NCBI RefSeq assembly: GCF_042159835.1
Contig: NZ_JBBVGT010000002.1
Coordinates: 1,116,001 to 1,180,000, forward strand
DNA: 64,000 nt
Origin: Albibacterium profundi
GTDB lineage: Bacteria > Bacteroidota > Bacteroidia > Sphingobacteriales > Sphingobacteriaceae
Direction of reading: 5' to 3'
Under the pieces are notes generated by a model. That model searched no databases. It was not told the DNA's origin and saw nothing but the letters and a program-made list of their open reading frames with translations. The translations under genes and the position numbers were made by a program. Positions 17,253 through 26,869 of the stretch are shown in pieces (the first letter of the stretch is position 1; the number at the start of each line of letters is the position of its first letter).

Positions 17253-17260
17253 CAATTTTA
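17253..17260 (-). promoter_or_regulatory. -7-like box (TAaaATTG) of the response regulator
   Basis: One mismatch to TAnnTTTG on the minus strand, 15 bases before the ATG and 9 bp from the direct repeat at 17270-17287. A competing box TActTTTA lies at 17245-17252. Confidence 0.35.
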
Positions 17261-17269
17261 AGCCTAGAT

Positions 17270-17287
17270 TCTGGAATATTTTGGGAA
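17270..17287. promoter_or_regulatory. Direct repeat TCTGGAA-N4-TTGGGAA, putative response-regulator site 3
   Basis: Second copy is exact; first copy has two changes. The 11-bp period and the 9-bp gap to the -7-like box match sites 1 and 2, suggesting autoregulation. It is also about 75 bases upstream of the inferred start of the divergent TonB operon and could serve both. Confidence 0.5.
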
Positions 17288-17341
17288 CACGACCCCTCAA
17301 TTTAAAAGCGCCGCGAAACTCAAACTTTAATTAAAATACTG

Positions 17342-17349
17342 TACATTTG
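17342..17349 (+). promoter_or_regulatory. -7 box (TAcaTTTG) of the TonB receptor operon
   Basis: Exact match to TAnnTTTG, about 42 bases before the preferred GTG start at 17392. No clear -33 TTG, so an activator is possible. Confidence 0.5.
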
Positions 17350-17391
17350 CGCCTGCGTATAATCAGTCTAAATAAGAACACCTGCTGCACA

Positions 17392-20184
17392 GTGAAAAGA
17401 AGGTACGGAAAATCAGTTATTTGGCTATGGTCAGCTATTATCGGCACTTGCTTCTCGTTGAATATCGTGTTTGCACAATATCCCTCATTCAATGTTCAGG
17501 GAAAGATATTAAATAGTCGTATCAATGAGCCAATCTCATTCTTAGTAATTACAGCAAACAGCCAATCAGCAGAGTACCGGGCGATAAGCGATGAAAAGGG
17601 TGGGTTTTTACTGGAAAACTTACCGGCCGGCTCCTATATGCTAAGTATCTCTTCTATACACTTCCAACCCAAAGATATTCAACTTGCTCTCAATAAAGAC
17701 ACAACAATAAATATCACGCTCGAACCCGCACAGCGTGTTCTTGACGACGTTTACATCACAGCCTCCGAATCTAAAGGCTTGACGAGTTCTTCAACGATCG
17801 ACCGGAAAGCAATGGAGCACCTTCAGCCTTCCAGCTTCACCGATATATTGGAACTACTGCCCGGTGGGAGGGCGATTGATCCTAAACTGACGACCATGAA
17901 TCAAATCCGGCTCAGGGAAGTTGAAGAGGCTAGCGCGGGATATGATATCAGTTCGCTCGGAACAGCGTTCTATATAGACGGCAGCCCCATTAATACAACT
18001 GCCAATATGCAAACAACCAGAGGATTTACCACCACAGATCCCCACGGGTCCCGTAATTCAACAAACAAGGGTGTCGATATGCGATCCATTCCTACTGACC
18101 AAATCGAGTCGGTTGAAATTGTCAGAGGGATTCCCAGCGTAGAATATGGAGACTTGACCAGCGGATTAGTTAAAATTACCCGTAAGAAAGGGAATACCCC
18201 TTATTCTGTTCGAATGAAGGCCGACGGTTTCAGTAAATTAATGGCAGCGGGAAAAGGTTTCTATTTCCCAGAAAAAAACCTATCGTTAAACGCAGATATC
18301 GACTTTTTAGATTCCAAATCGGATCCTCGTGACAATTATGAAAATTTTAAACGCTTAAGCGGATCTATCCGTACAGAAAAGTTGTGGGAAACCAACCAAG
18401 GTGAATTTACCTGGAACGCCTCCATTGATTATGGAACTACGATCGACAATCAACGTACCGATCCAGATAACAGTTATGCACTTACCGATAGTTACAAATC
18501 AACCTATAACCGCATCGCCCTGAGCAATCAGTTTACCTATAAATTTGCCAATAAGTCAGTTTTAAAGTCATTAAACCTGTCTACCAACTTCAGTTATCAG
18601 AACGACTTAGTTGACCTCGTGAGATGGACACAGGCCAGAACCGCCACGGTGTTGATCAATTCACTTGAGGAAGGAGCGCATGATGCAAGGTATGTAACAC
18701 CAAGTTACGCTGCTGAACTTCGTGTAGATGGCAAACCCCTCAATGCCTTTGTTAAGGCAAGAGCTGATTTCGAATTCCGCACAAAACAAATAAATCATCA
18801 GTTTAAAGTCGGCGCAGAAACCAATTACAGCAAGAACAACGGTGACGGACAAGTTTATGACCTGGATTTTCCTTTAAGACAAGATCAAACTGCCCGTCCG
18901 AGAGCTTTTAATTCTATTCCCGCCATGCATAACCTCTCCTTCTTTGCCGAAGATGTCATGCATATGTATGTCGGTGACCATACCGTCAACCTATCAGCTG
19001 GGTTAAGAGGAATGGGCTTGCTGAGCATGGATAAACAATATTCTATTGCCAATAAAATACACTTGGATCCCCGGCTGAATATCAAGTGGACGCTTCCACA
19101 AATGGAAATAAATCAACAGAGACTATCCATTGGCTTAGGAGGCGGATATGGAATTCACACCAAGCTGCCAACATTAAACCATTTGTATCCAGATCCAGTG
19201 TACGAAGATATTATCCAACTTAATTTCTATCATAATAACCCCGAGTTCCGGAAAGCAAACGTAATGACTTACATTACGGACCCGACTAACTATGGCTTAG
19301 CAGCTGCCGTTAACAAGAAATGGGAAATTAATAGTGATATCAATTTTGCCGGCAACCGGTTGGCCATCACCTATTTCAATGAAAAAATGAGCTCAGGCTT
19401 CCGATCTTCATCACGATACCGTGTGCTAGATTATAAAGATTATGACAATACATCTATTGATGCCGGCAATCTAACGCAAGCGCCTGAAACTAGCGATTTT
19501 GAATATGAGGAAGCCAGGGAGTTCAGAGGATATTCTGTTAATTCAAACGGTAGCGCCCTTTACAAAGAGGGTATCGAATATCAATTTACAACCAAACGTT
19601 TATCGAGTATCAATACGCGCTTTACGTTGAGCGGAGCGTGGTTTAAATCAACATACGCCAGTTCTCAACCTTCTTATCAAGTTATCACACAAAATGTAGT
19701 TACGGACGGAAAAACGCGACAATATGTGGGTATATACGAAGAAGATGCAGGAAATGTACGTCAGCAGTTTAATACGAATTTGATTGTGGACAGCTATCTG
19801 CCAAAATTGGGTCTCACACTTTCTAGCTCTGTTCAGAGCTTTTGGTTCACGAGTAGACAGCAAAACTTTAACTCAGGAAGACCAACAGCCTATATGGATA
19901 TACAAGAAGAACTTCACCCGTTTACGGACGCAGAACTATCGCATCCTGACTTACAATGGTTGAATATTCCTCGTCATGAAAGTACTTTTAGAAAATACAC
20001 GGTACCCATCGATATTCAGGTAAACTTAAAGGCTACGAAAGAATTTAAGAACAAAATGCGGATTTCAATGTTTGTTAACCGTCTGTTTAAATACGCTCCG
20101 AACTACGAATCATACGGCATTACCCAATATAGGCAAAATCTAACGGCTCCTTATTTTGGGATGGAGCTTAATTTTACATTATAA
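17392..20184 (+). CDS. TonB-dependent outer membrane receptor
   Basis: Outer membrane active-transport receptor of about 930 residues. The signal peptide (to NIVFAQ) is followed by a carboxypeptidase-regulatory-like domain (about 35-115), a TonB plug (VDMRSIPTDQIESVEIVRGIPS, VEYGDLTSG), and the beta-barrel ending in an aromatic-rich terminal strand (GMELNFTL). It lacks SusC-type features and has no SusD partner. GTG 17392 is preferred because the longer TTG 17347 start lies inside the -7 box. It heads a four-gene operon with DUF4876, DUF6850 and a dihaem peroxidase; the substrate is unknown, possibly a metal or metal chelate by context. Confidence 0.88.
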   Translation: MKRRYGKSVIWLWSAIIGTCFSLNIVFAQYPSFNVQGKILNSRINEPISFLVITANSQSAEYRAISDEKGGFLLENLPAGSYMLSISSIHFQPKDIQLALNKDTTINITLEPAQRVLDDVYITASESKGLTSSSTIDRKAMEHLQPSSFTDILELLPGGRAIDPKLTTMNQIRLREVEEASAGYDISSLGTAFYIDGSPINTTANMQTTRGFTTTDPHGSRNSTNKGVDMRSIPTDQIESVEIVRGIPSVEYGDLTSGLVKITRKKGNTPYSVRMKADGFSKLMAAGKGFYFPEKNLSLNADIDFLDSKSDPRDNYENFKRLSGSIRTEKLWETNQGEFTWNASIDYGTTIDNQRTDPDNSYALTDSYKSTYNRIALSNQFTYKFANKSVLKSLNLSTNFSYQNDLVDLVRWTQARTATVLINSLEEGAHDARYVTPSYAAELRVDGKPLNAFVKARADFEFRTKQINHQFKVGAETNYSKNNGDGQVYDLDFPLRQDQTARPRAFNSIPAMHNLSFFAEDVMHMYVGDHTVNLSAGLRGMGLLSMDKQYSIANKIHLDPRLNIKWTLPQMEINQQRLSIGLGGGYGIHTKLPTLNHLYPDPVYEDIIQLNFYHNNPEFRKANVMTYITDPTNYGLAAAVNKKWEINSDINFAGNRLAITYFNEKMSSGFRSSSRYRVLDYKDYDNTSIDAGNLTQAPETSDFEYEEAREFRGYSVNSNGSALYKEGIEYQFTTKRLSSINTRFTLSGAWFKSTYASSQPSYQVITQNVVTDGKTRQYVGIYEEDAGNVRQQFNTNLIVDSYLPKLGLTLSSSVQSFWFTSRQQNFNSGRPTAYMDIQEELHPFTDAELSHPDLQWLNIPRHESTFRKYTVPIDIQVNLKATKEFKNKMRISMFVNRLFKYAPNYESYGITQYRQNLTAPYFGMELNFTL

Positions 20185-20211
20185 TACTCAAATTAATAAA
20201 TCACAAATCAC

Positions 20212-21411
20212 ATGAACAAATTAAAAACTATCGGATTCAGCTTCGTACTAATGACCGTCGTGTTACTACAGGCTTGTACAAAAGACAATGATCTATCCAC
20301 GCAAAAAACCGACCTAAAGGTAACAATAGAAAATCCGACAGACCTCGAAGCTGTCGAGATTAAAAGTGGGACAATTTCCTTTACAGAAATTAATAGTGGG
20401 AACATCACAACCTCCAATGATTTTACAAACAACGAACTGGTGATTAGCTTACCCGAAGGTTCTTATGATATCTCTTTTGAAGGTGAGATCGAATATCAAC
20501 TCGATGGGCAAACACAAACCTCGACCGTTCGCGGTTACCAAACAGGTTTGGTTCTCAGTGGACCGACCGCAATAGCTACCGTTGAGCTTTTTCTTCACAG
20601 TGAAACAGCTGGCTTCGTAATTAAAGAGATTTTCTTTACTGGAACGGGCAGCTTTGAAGGAAAAACCTACCATGGAGATAAATATTTTATTATTTATAAT
20701 AACTCAGATGAAGTATTGTATGCGGACGGGTTGGTGATCGCTGAATCAACCTTCAACACGACTAGCAAAACCCAATACACACCTGACGTTATGAATGAAG
20801 CATTTACGACCGGAACAATTGTTATGATTCCTGGTGAAGGGGAAGAATATCCGATTCAGCCGGGAGAGTCTTTTACAGTCGCTAATAATGCTATTAACCA
20901 CCTCGAACTAAATCCGAACTCACTTGACTTAACTAGCGCTGAGTTTGAACTTGAAATGCTAACTACTATCAATGCAGATAACCCACAGGTCGAAGACTTA
21001 ATTAACATTTTTGGTCCTATGACTATGCATGATCGAGGTCATAAAAGTTATGTTTTAGCGCGATTTGAAACCAGTACCGAAGAATTCCTGGCAAATAACA
21101 AATATACCTATGAGTACTTAAGTAACTCGGGCATACCAATGGATAGAGATGCTTATAAGTTACCTAATGACTGGGTTATCGATGCTGTAAATCTAAGTGT
21201 CCAAACAACCTTCGAGTGGCTTGTTACCTCACCTTCTTTAGACATGGGGTGGACTTATTGCGCAGTAGTGAATAGCGATGATGACCGCTACGGTAAAAGC
21301 GTTATTCGTAGGGTGTTAACCACGACGCCAGACGGACGCGAAATATTAAAAGACACCAATAATTCTACAGAAGACTTTGAAGCAGGGGTGAAGCCATCAT
21401 TAATGAATTAA
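20212..21411 (+). CDS. DUF4876 family lipoprotein
   Basis: A 399-residue surface or periplasmic lipoprotein with lipobox LLQAC (Cys 22). It matches the pattern I remember for DUF4876: an N-terminal beta-sandwich with EGSYDISFEGE, then a lamin-tail-like second half (VIKEIFFTGTG ... KYFIIYNNSDEVLYADGLVI). The family occurs in Bacteroidota next to TonB receptors, and the function is unknown. By position it could be the substrate-capturing partner of the receptor, as SusD is for SusC. It lies 27 bases after the receptor and 7 before the next gene. Confidence 0.8.
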   Translation: MNKLKTIGFSFVLMTVVLLQACTKDNDLSTQKTDLKVTIENPTDLEAVEIKSGTISFTEINSGNITTSNDFTNNELVISLPEGSYDISFEGEIEYQLDGQTQTSTVRGYQTGLVLSGPTAIATVELFLHSETAGFVIKEIFFTGTGSFEGKTYHGDKYFIIYNNSDEVLYADGLVIAESTFNTTSKTQYTPDVMNEAFTTGTIVMIPGEGEEYPIQPGESFTVANNAINHLELNPNSLDLTSAEFELEMLTTINADNPQVEDLINIFGPMTMHDRGHKSYVLARFETSTEEFLANNKYTYEYLSNSGIPMDRDAYKLPNDWVIDAVNLSVQTTFEWLVTSPSLDMGWTYCAVVNSDDDRYGKSVIRRVLTTTPDGREILKDTNNSTEDFEAGVKPSLMN

Positions 21412-21418
21412 GTTCTAA

Positions 21419-22939
21419 GTGCATTTTTCAAATAATATAATTGCATTAGTATTCGCATTATTCCTGAGCATAGGGACTCTCTATGCTCAGGATAGTACGA
21501 TGTCATCAGTCATCGAGGAAAATAACTCTCCGTTCACTACATTTCAAAAAGAGTATTATTCAAGTCCGTCCCTTGAATCTTTCGAAAGAAAGAACAGCTT
21601 TACTCAAATTGGCGCAAGCTACTTTTATAGTGACCAGGATCTTTTCATCAAACAAAAGGGAAGTGGACAGCAAGGGTTCCGTGTTGACGCTCAATCTTAC
21701 CTTAAAAATAGTCCGTCAACTACTTTATGGGGAAATGCCTATTATTCAAACAAGAATGTAAAACAAGTTAATTATAACGAAAGCAATGACTTTGATTTAG
21801 TTTACCCCTATGTTATGGCAGATACCGTCGGCGGTGAATTATCCTCAGAAAGCTATTTCTTTTCCGGTGGTCTAAGCAAACAACTTGGTGCTTTCGAATA
21901 CGGTCTTCAAATAAGTTTCCGAGGTGTACAAGCCTACCGCGATCGTGATCCGAGACCTAAAAACATAAGCTCAGATATCAAAGCCACACTTTCCATCGCT
22001 ACTAGTTTATTGAAAGATTATAAGGCATCAGCCGACCTCAACCTTAGGAAATATGATCAGGAGAACACACTCGACTTTGTCAGTGAGCTGGGAGCCCCGT
22101 TAATTTATCATGATGCCGGGCTAGGTGTTTATAATAAAGTCTTAGCTGGCAGTCGGAATCTAGCATATTACAGAGGTTACACCATTGGTGGGCAGTTGAA
22201 TTTAATCCCATCCAATGGGAATGGCTTTGTTGCTCAAATCGGGTACCATAAGTTCAGCTTTGACAAAGATCTCGCTGGCGTCGCCGATGCAGTAGGGCAA
22301 GTTAACGATCAGCAGATCAATGCTCTTCTAGGTTATTTACAGACAACTGATGAACACAACTTATCTATTAAACTAATTGGCATTCATAAGAATAGAAACG
22401 GTACCGAGGCTAAATTTGATAATAGAAATAGCAATCATTTTTTACAAATGGTATCCGAAGATATCCGTTATCGGAACACGCGCAACCAGCTACGGCTCGA
22501 AGCGTTATACGGACGCAAAACAGCTGACTTCGACTTCTATATTCAAGGAAAGGTTCAATATTTTGAAGACAATCAGAATTATGTGAGCCCCGACCGAACG
22601 ATGGATTATCAGAATTTATTAGTAGGCTTAAACATTACGGGTGTTAAACCACTCAAGAAAGCAGTACTGAGCACTCAGTTAGGCGCGCAGAAGCTTCAGA
22701 ATATTGATGCCAATTACTTTTGGAGTGATGTGAATTGGGAATCTGGAATATATGATATGCTAACCAGTAACTTTCAGTATGTATCGTCCTCGAGTTTCCA
22801 AGTACTGGGCAAGCTACGTGTCGATTATTCGCTCCCTAAAGACCTCAATTTTTTTGTACAAGCCTCTGGGAACTATACCAACTTCACCGATTCTTATCAA
22901 GGTAATCAATTCATTATCTCTACAGGCTTTATTTTTTAA
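21419..22939 (+). CDS. DUF6850 family outer membrane beta-barrel protein
   Basis: A 506-residue exported protein rich in alternating aromatic strands, consistent with an outer membrane beta-barrel. The signal peptide ends at TLYAQD, and the last strand ends NQFIISTGFIF with a C-terminal phenylalanine. I recall this pattern as DUF6850. The start is GTG 21419, the only one that preserves the signal peptide. Always-paired genes are a TonB receptor, DUF4876 and a peroxidase; function is unknown. Confidence 0.75.
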   Translation: MHFSNNIIALVFALFLSIGTLYAQDSTMSSVIEENNSPFTTFQKEYYSSPSLESFERKNSFTQIGASYFYSDQDLFIKQKGSGQQGFRVDAQSYLKNSPSTTLWGNAYYSNKNVKQVNYNESNDFDLVYPYVMADTVGGELSSESYFFSGGLSKQLGAFEYGLQISFRGVQAYRDRDPRPKNISSDIKATLSIATSLLKDYKASADLNLRKYDQENTLDFVSELGAPLIYHDAGLGVYNKVLAGSRNLAYYRGYTIGGQLNLIPSNGNGFVAQIGYHKFSFDKDLAGVADAVGQVNDQQINALLGYLQTTDEHNLSIKLIGIHKNRNGTEAKFDNRNSNHFLQMVSEDIRYRNTRNQLRLEALYGRKTADFDFYIQGKVQYFEDNQNYVSPDRTMDYQNLLVGLNITGVKPLKKAVLSTQLGAQKLQNIDANYFWSDVNWESGIYDMLTSNFQYVSSSSFQVLGKLRVDYSLPKDLNFFVQASGNYTNFTDSYQGNQFIISTGFIF

Positions 22940-22956
22940 TTTCTATTTTTGTTATC

Positions 22957-24078
22957 ATGAACAGGTATCTTCTTCTGCTGCTCTCAATCGGAGTTTTTAT
23001 TGTTACAACGGCCTTTCTAGCAGAACGGCAAGAGGAGAACTTACGCGCTCTTTATAGCAAACCGGTAAGCGAATGGCCGAAGCCCTTTATCGACCCGGGC
23101 GTAGATTGGGAAGAGTTTGAAGCATTGGACAAAAGAGATAATAGCTATTTTCGGATCATAGCACAGCCAAAGGTTCATTTGGGTAAAATTCTCTTTTTCG
23201 ACCCGATGCTATCCGGTTCCAACCAAATATCCTGTAGCAGCTGCCATGACCCACAAATGTCATGGGCAGACAAGCGCTCGGTTGCTTTGGGTAATGATCA
23301 TCTAGAAGGTAATAGAAATACGCTATCGCTTTTAAATGTCGCATCTCGTGAGACGTTCTTTTGGGACGGCAGAGCTAGCAGCTTAGAAGATCAAGCCAAA
23401 GAACCTATCGTTGCTCATCACGAAATGGCGATGAACCCTGAGGAGCTTGGAGAGAAGCTCGGTGCTATCAAAGGTTATCAAGACATGTTTAAAGAAGCTT
23501 ATGGTGATGAAGAGGTAACCTACGATCGTATCCTTGAGTCCTTAGCCGAATTTCAGAAAACAATTACAAGCCGTCAAAGCCGCTTCGACGATTTTTTGAA
23601 TGGCGACTACGACGCGATGACCGATCAAGAGATTAAAGGAATGCATTTATTCCGTAATAAAGCACGTTGCATGAACTGTCACAACGGTAAGTTCTTAACC
23701 GATGAGGATTTTCATAATATTGGGTTGACTTATTACAAACGAAAATATGAAGATTTGGGTCGTTACAACATCACCAAAAACCCGGAAGATGTTGGTAAAT
23801 TCAGAACCCCATCCCTTAGAAATGTTATGCATAATTCTCCATGGATGCATAATGGTCTTTTCAACAATATTACGGGGATTATCAATATGTACAATAGTGG
23901 GATGCACATGATCGACCCAGATTCCGCAGAAAAAGCGGCTGATCCTCTTTATCCGGTTACCGACCCCTTGATGCAACCGTTGAACCTTACGAAAGAAGAA
24001 ATACAAGCTCTTGTGGCTTTTATGGATGCCATCACCGCCACTCAATATCATATGCGGCGACCGGAGCTTCCAAGGTAG
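22957..24078 (+). CDS. Dihaem cytochrome c peroxidase (CCP/MauG family)
   Basis: Exported 373-residue dihaem protein. A signal or anchor segment lies at 1-22; the first haem motif is CSSCH (C93, C96, H97) and the second CMNCH (C238, C241, H242). Between them are the family motifs FWDGRASSLEDQA and EPIVAHHEMAMNPEEL. Bacterial relatives reduce H2O2 with electrons from cytochromes, while MauG relatives oxidise other substrates. Placement as the last gene of a TonB uptake operon suggests redox chemistry on an imported compound or metal, which is inference. No clear terminator was found in the 174-base gap after it. Confidence 0.9.
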   Translation: MNRYLLLLLSIGVFIVTTAFLAERQEENLRALYSKPVSEWPKPFIDPGVDWEEFEALDKRDNSYFRIIAQPKVHLGKILFFDPMLSGSNQISCSSCHDPQMSWADKRSVALGNDHLEGNRNTLSLLNVASRETFFWDGRASSLEDQAKEPIVAHHEMAMNPEELGEKLGAIKGYQDMFKEAYGDEEVTYDRILESLAEFQKTITSRQSRFDDFLNGDYDAMTDQEIKGMHLFRNKARCMNCHNGKFLTDEDFHNIGLTYYKRKYEDLGRYNITKNPEDVGKFRTPSLRNVMHNSPWMHNGLFNNITGIINMYNSGMHMIDPDSAEKAADPLYPVTDPLMQPLNLTKEEIQALVAFMDAITATQYHMRRPELPR

Positions 24079-24252
24079 AGCTGTTGTAAGCTTGTATTAC
24101 GTATTTACCTATCAGTTATCTATTAACTCCCAATTGCATCCGTATATTAGTGGGTAAACGGAGATTTATTAACAAAGCTCTAAGGGGTATCCACGCGGCT
24201 ACGTAAACCAAGTTATTGTCCGTTCTAGTTGTTTATAAAGGACAACACCGCC

Positions 24253-25278
24253 TTAGCTTTCTTCTTCGTAATAGATTTTGTAGTACTTCCTACCATTGTC
24301 ATCAACCCCGCGTTCAATCAAATCTCTGTTACCGTGGATATAAACATGAAAGTTCTTGTCGAGTTTTAACACGCTCTTGAAAACACGCTGTTGCTTTTTC
24401 ACAGCTTGAGCAGATATCTGAAAGTTGTCGTCCATCTCAAGCTCATGCTCTTGCTTGTAACGTTCGTCATAACGACGGAAAGAATCAATTACACTAGCGT
24501 CGTTGAAGACCGATTCTTCAAACTCATCTTTAACAAAAGTTTCATTCTTTTTGAAATAATCTACCGATCGGTTCAGTAAGTCAATCTGATCAGCTTTTGA
24601 CACTTCAAAATCGTTCCCTATCTGTTCCGTGATGTAATTTTTGGTGATGGTTAAAAAATCAGTTGTGTTGTTGACGAAGTCATTCTTAGATCGGTGCTTG
24701 ATGAATTCGTTCTGCCAATAGTCGGTCGACTTGCTATTATTATCCAGAATCAACAAGGTAAAAGGCTCCTCAGTAAACAAGATCAGACAGGCTTTGTCTG
24801 GCTTCCGCGAACTAAGTCCCTTGCGGCGGTCGATTACTGAACGTCGATCAACGACATTAGTCTCCAAGAAATTTTCCTTTTCCTCAAACTTATAGATACC
24901 AAGAGCCTGAACGTAGTTTCCGTTCAACTCCACACCATCAAACTCTGCCACGAAGAGGTCGCCATCATTGATGTTTGCATGCTTCGAAGCAGAAATCAAG
25001 TGCTGGGCGATCGATTTTGAAGACTCGATAAAGTCGCCTCCGTTTAAAATCGATTTCGCAAGTCCAAAGAGCACATTATATTCGATATTCACCTCATGCG
25101 TAAACTCGTACGTACTAGCATGATTCAAGAAGGGATTCAGAAGCAACTTTTTTAAGATGATTTCGCTATCCTCATCTCCCTGCGGCCATAATTGATTGCT
25201 CAGCACTGAGCGACTTTCTTCCGATCCTATCTTATGTACAACAAATTTCTTGAGGGTTGTTTCATCCACCTTAATCAT
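24253..25278 (-). CDS. Nucleoid-associated protein (NdpA/YejK family)
   Basis: A 341-residue protein of the 37-kDa nucleoid-associated (NdpA) family. The N-terminal part has VHKIG and LKKLLLNPF, the middle part has DGDLFVAEFDGV and ALGIYKFEEKENF, and the C-terminal part has the lysine-rich KSVLKLDKNFHVYIHG segment. No signal peptide. The role of the family in nucleoid structure or phage defence is not settled. It shares one base with the upstream transporter gene (stop/start TAATG), so the two are cotranscribed. Confidence 0.85.
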   Translation of the reverse strand: MIKVDETTLKKFVVHKIGSEESRSVLSNQLWPQGDEDSEIILKKLLLNPFLNHASTYEFTHEVNIEYNVLFGLAKSILNGGDFIESSKSIAQHLISASKHANINDGDLFVAEFDGVELNGNYVQALGIYKFEEKENFLETNVVDRRSVIDRRKGLSSRKPDKACLILFTEEPFTLLILDNNSKSTDYWQNEFIKHRSKNDFVNNTTDFLTITKNYITEQIGNDFEVSKADQIDLLNRSVDYFKKNETFVKDEFEESVFNDASVIDSFRRYDERYKQEHELEMDDNFQISAQAVKKQQRVFKSVLKLDKNFHVYIHGNRDLIERGVDDNGRKYYKIYYEEES

Positions 25279-26681
25279 TACAGCTCGGCTTTAGAAGCGC
25301 CTTTCAAGTTCTTTAAACAATAAAAGCCGTAGAACGCGATGTAAGCATAGCAGAACATAGGCAAGATAAATGAAAACCGTACGCCAAAGGCATCAGCAAG
25401 TCCGCCTTGGATTAGAGGGATAAGAGCGCCCCCCAAGATACCCATAACTAATAATGAGGAACCCTGACTGGTATGCTTACCTAGCCCAGTAATGGACAGA
25501 GTAAAGATATTGGACCACATAATGGAATTGAACAAACCAATACCCAGTAAACACCACATAGCAACTACACCTGAACTTACCAAGGTCAATACCAACAAGA
25601 TAATATTTACGATACTGAATAAAGCGAGTGTACGAGACGAAACTGCTTTCCCCAGAGCAAATGCGACCAGATTCAAAGCAACAAAGATTAAGAAAATACT
25701 GAAGTCAGCGAAAGGAATGTCTACAATAGCGAAGATGAGCAACACAACGGCGATAGCAGCAAACACCATATACATGGCACGTTTAACAGCAGTAAGTTTA
25801 TTGTTCAAAGAAATAGCTCCAAGGAAACGCCCTATCATCGCACCACCCCAATAAAGTGCTAAGTAGTTTTTGGCAACACTTTCATTGAAACCCATTACCT
25901 CATCTAAGCTGAGGAAACTGATGATTAAACTACCGATGGCAACTTCCGCGCCCACGTAAAAGAAGATACCGAAAATCCCCATTTTAAGTTGCGGAAAAGC
26001 CAATGCACCAAGTCCTCTCATGGAAGGATCATCGTTTTTAAACTCCGGTAACTTGACGAAATAGATGAATAACGCTAATAGTATAAAGATAGCTGCGAAG
26101 ATCAGATAGGGTATTTTGGTCGCTTCAGCAGTCATTTCACCACCCTTGCCAAAAAATTCGAATATCAGATAGCCCCCTAAGATTGGCGCGATGGTAGTAC
26201 CCAAGGAATTAAACGCTTGAGCCAAATTTAGTCGGCTGGATGAACTTTCCTCGGAACCAAGGATCGCAACATAAGGATTGGCCGATATCTGCAAAAGAGT
26301 AAAACCAAGTCCCAATGTAAAGAGTGCAAGCAGAAACATATTATAAACCAGCAGCTCTTCTGCCGGGTAGAACAGAAAACAGCCCAAAGCAGACAAGAGA
26401 AGCCCAATGAGTATACCACCCTTATACCCTATCTTGTTTATAGGGTCGCCATAGAAATAAGAAAGGAGAAAGTAAATTAAGGACCCGATAAAATATGCAC
26501 CAAAAAAAGCGAATTGAACTAACATAGATTGCAAGTATGTTAGTTGAAACAGCTCCTTTAAATGAGGGATTAGAATATCATTCATGCAGGTGATAAAACC
26601 CCACATAAAAAATAAAGAGATTAAGGTTGAAAGAGCAAAAGAATAATTGGGTCTTTGTGCTTCGTTATAATTGTTTTCCAT
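25278..26681 (-). CDS. Sugar MFS transporter, FucP/GluP-like
   Basis: Twelve-helix major facilitator of 467 residues of the fucose/glucose-galactose symporter type. The FucP signature FMWGFITCMNDILIPHLK is at about 23-40, followed by QFAFFGAYF and ALGLGFTLLQISANPYVA. Substrate among L-fucose, galactose, glucose or similar cannot be told. It is translationally coupled to the NdpA-like gene. A near-consensus -7 box (AAtaTTTG, 26702-26709) lies about 20 bases upstream of the start. Confidence 0.88.
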   Translation of the reverse strand: MENNYNEAQRPNYSFALSTLISLFFMWGFITCMNDILIPHLKELFQLTYLQSMLVQFAFFGAYFIGSLIYFLLSYFYGDPINKIGYKGGILIGLLLSALGCFLFYPAEELLVYNMFLLALFTLGLGFTLLQISANPYVAILGSEESSSSRLNLAQAFNSLGTTIAPILGGYLIFEFFGKGGEMTAEATKIPYLIFAAIFILLALFIYFVKLPEFKNDDPSMRGLGALAFPQLKMGIFGIFFYVGAEVAIGSLIISFLSLDEVMGFNESVAKNYLALYWGGAMIGRFLGAISLNNKLTAVKRAMYMVFAAIAVVLLIFAIVDIPFADFSIFLIFVALNLVAFALGKAVSSRTLALFSIVNIILLVLTLVSSGVVAMWCLLGIGLFNSIMWSNIFTLSITGLGKHTSQGSSLLVMGILGGALIPLIQGGLADAFGVRFSFILPMFCYAYIAFYGFYCLKNLKGASKAEL

Positions 26682-26857
26682 TTTGTTTTATTAGCTAACA
26701 TCAAATATTAAAATAATTTCTGTATTAAGCGTATTTATTCTGATAAATATAGAAAAGATGAAAAAATATGAAAATTATTTAGCTGAAAATCAGATGATTA
26801 TATAAATTATGCGGCATTGCATGTAACTATGCATTGCATACTACCGTCTTAAACATA

Positions 26858-26865
26858 TATCTTTG
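26858..26865 (+). promoter_or_regulatory. Promoter of padR-pspC: TTG (26834-26836), N21, TAtcTTTG
   Basis: Exact -7 box with a TTG 21 bp upstream, matching the Bacteroidota layout. The start codon at 26870 follows 4 bases later, so the message is close to leaderless. The upstream TGCATTGCATG-type repeats (ATGCATTGCAT at 26830-26840) could hold an operator. Confidence 0.55.
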
Positions 26866-26869
26866 TAAT

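Noticed and set aside
17347..17391. A TTG start for the TonB receptor 15 codons upstream
   Set aside because: The TTG lies within the TAcaTTTG promoter box, and the GTG at 17392 gives a normal signal peptide.
24079..24252. Possible terminator (TTGTCC ... GGACAA) after the dihaem peroxidase
   Set aside because: Only six paired bases with a large loop and no T-run; too weak to call.
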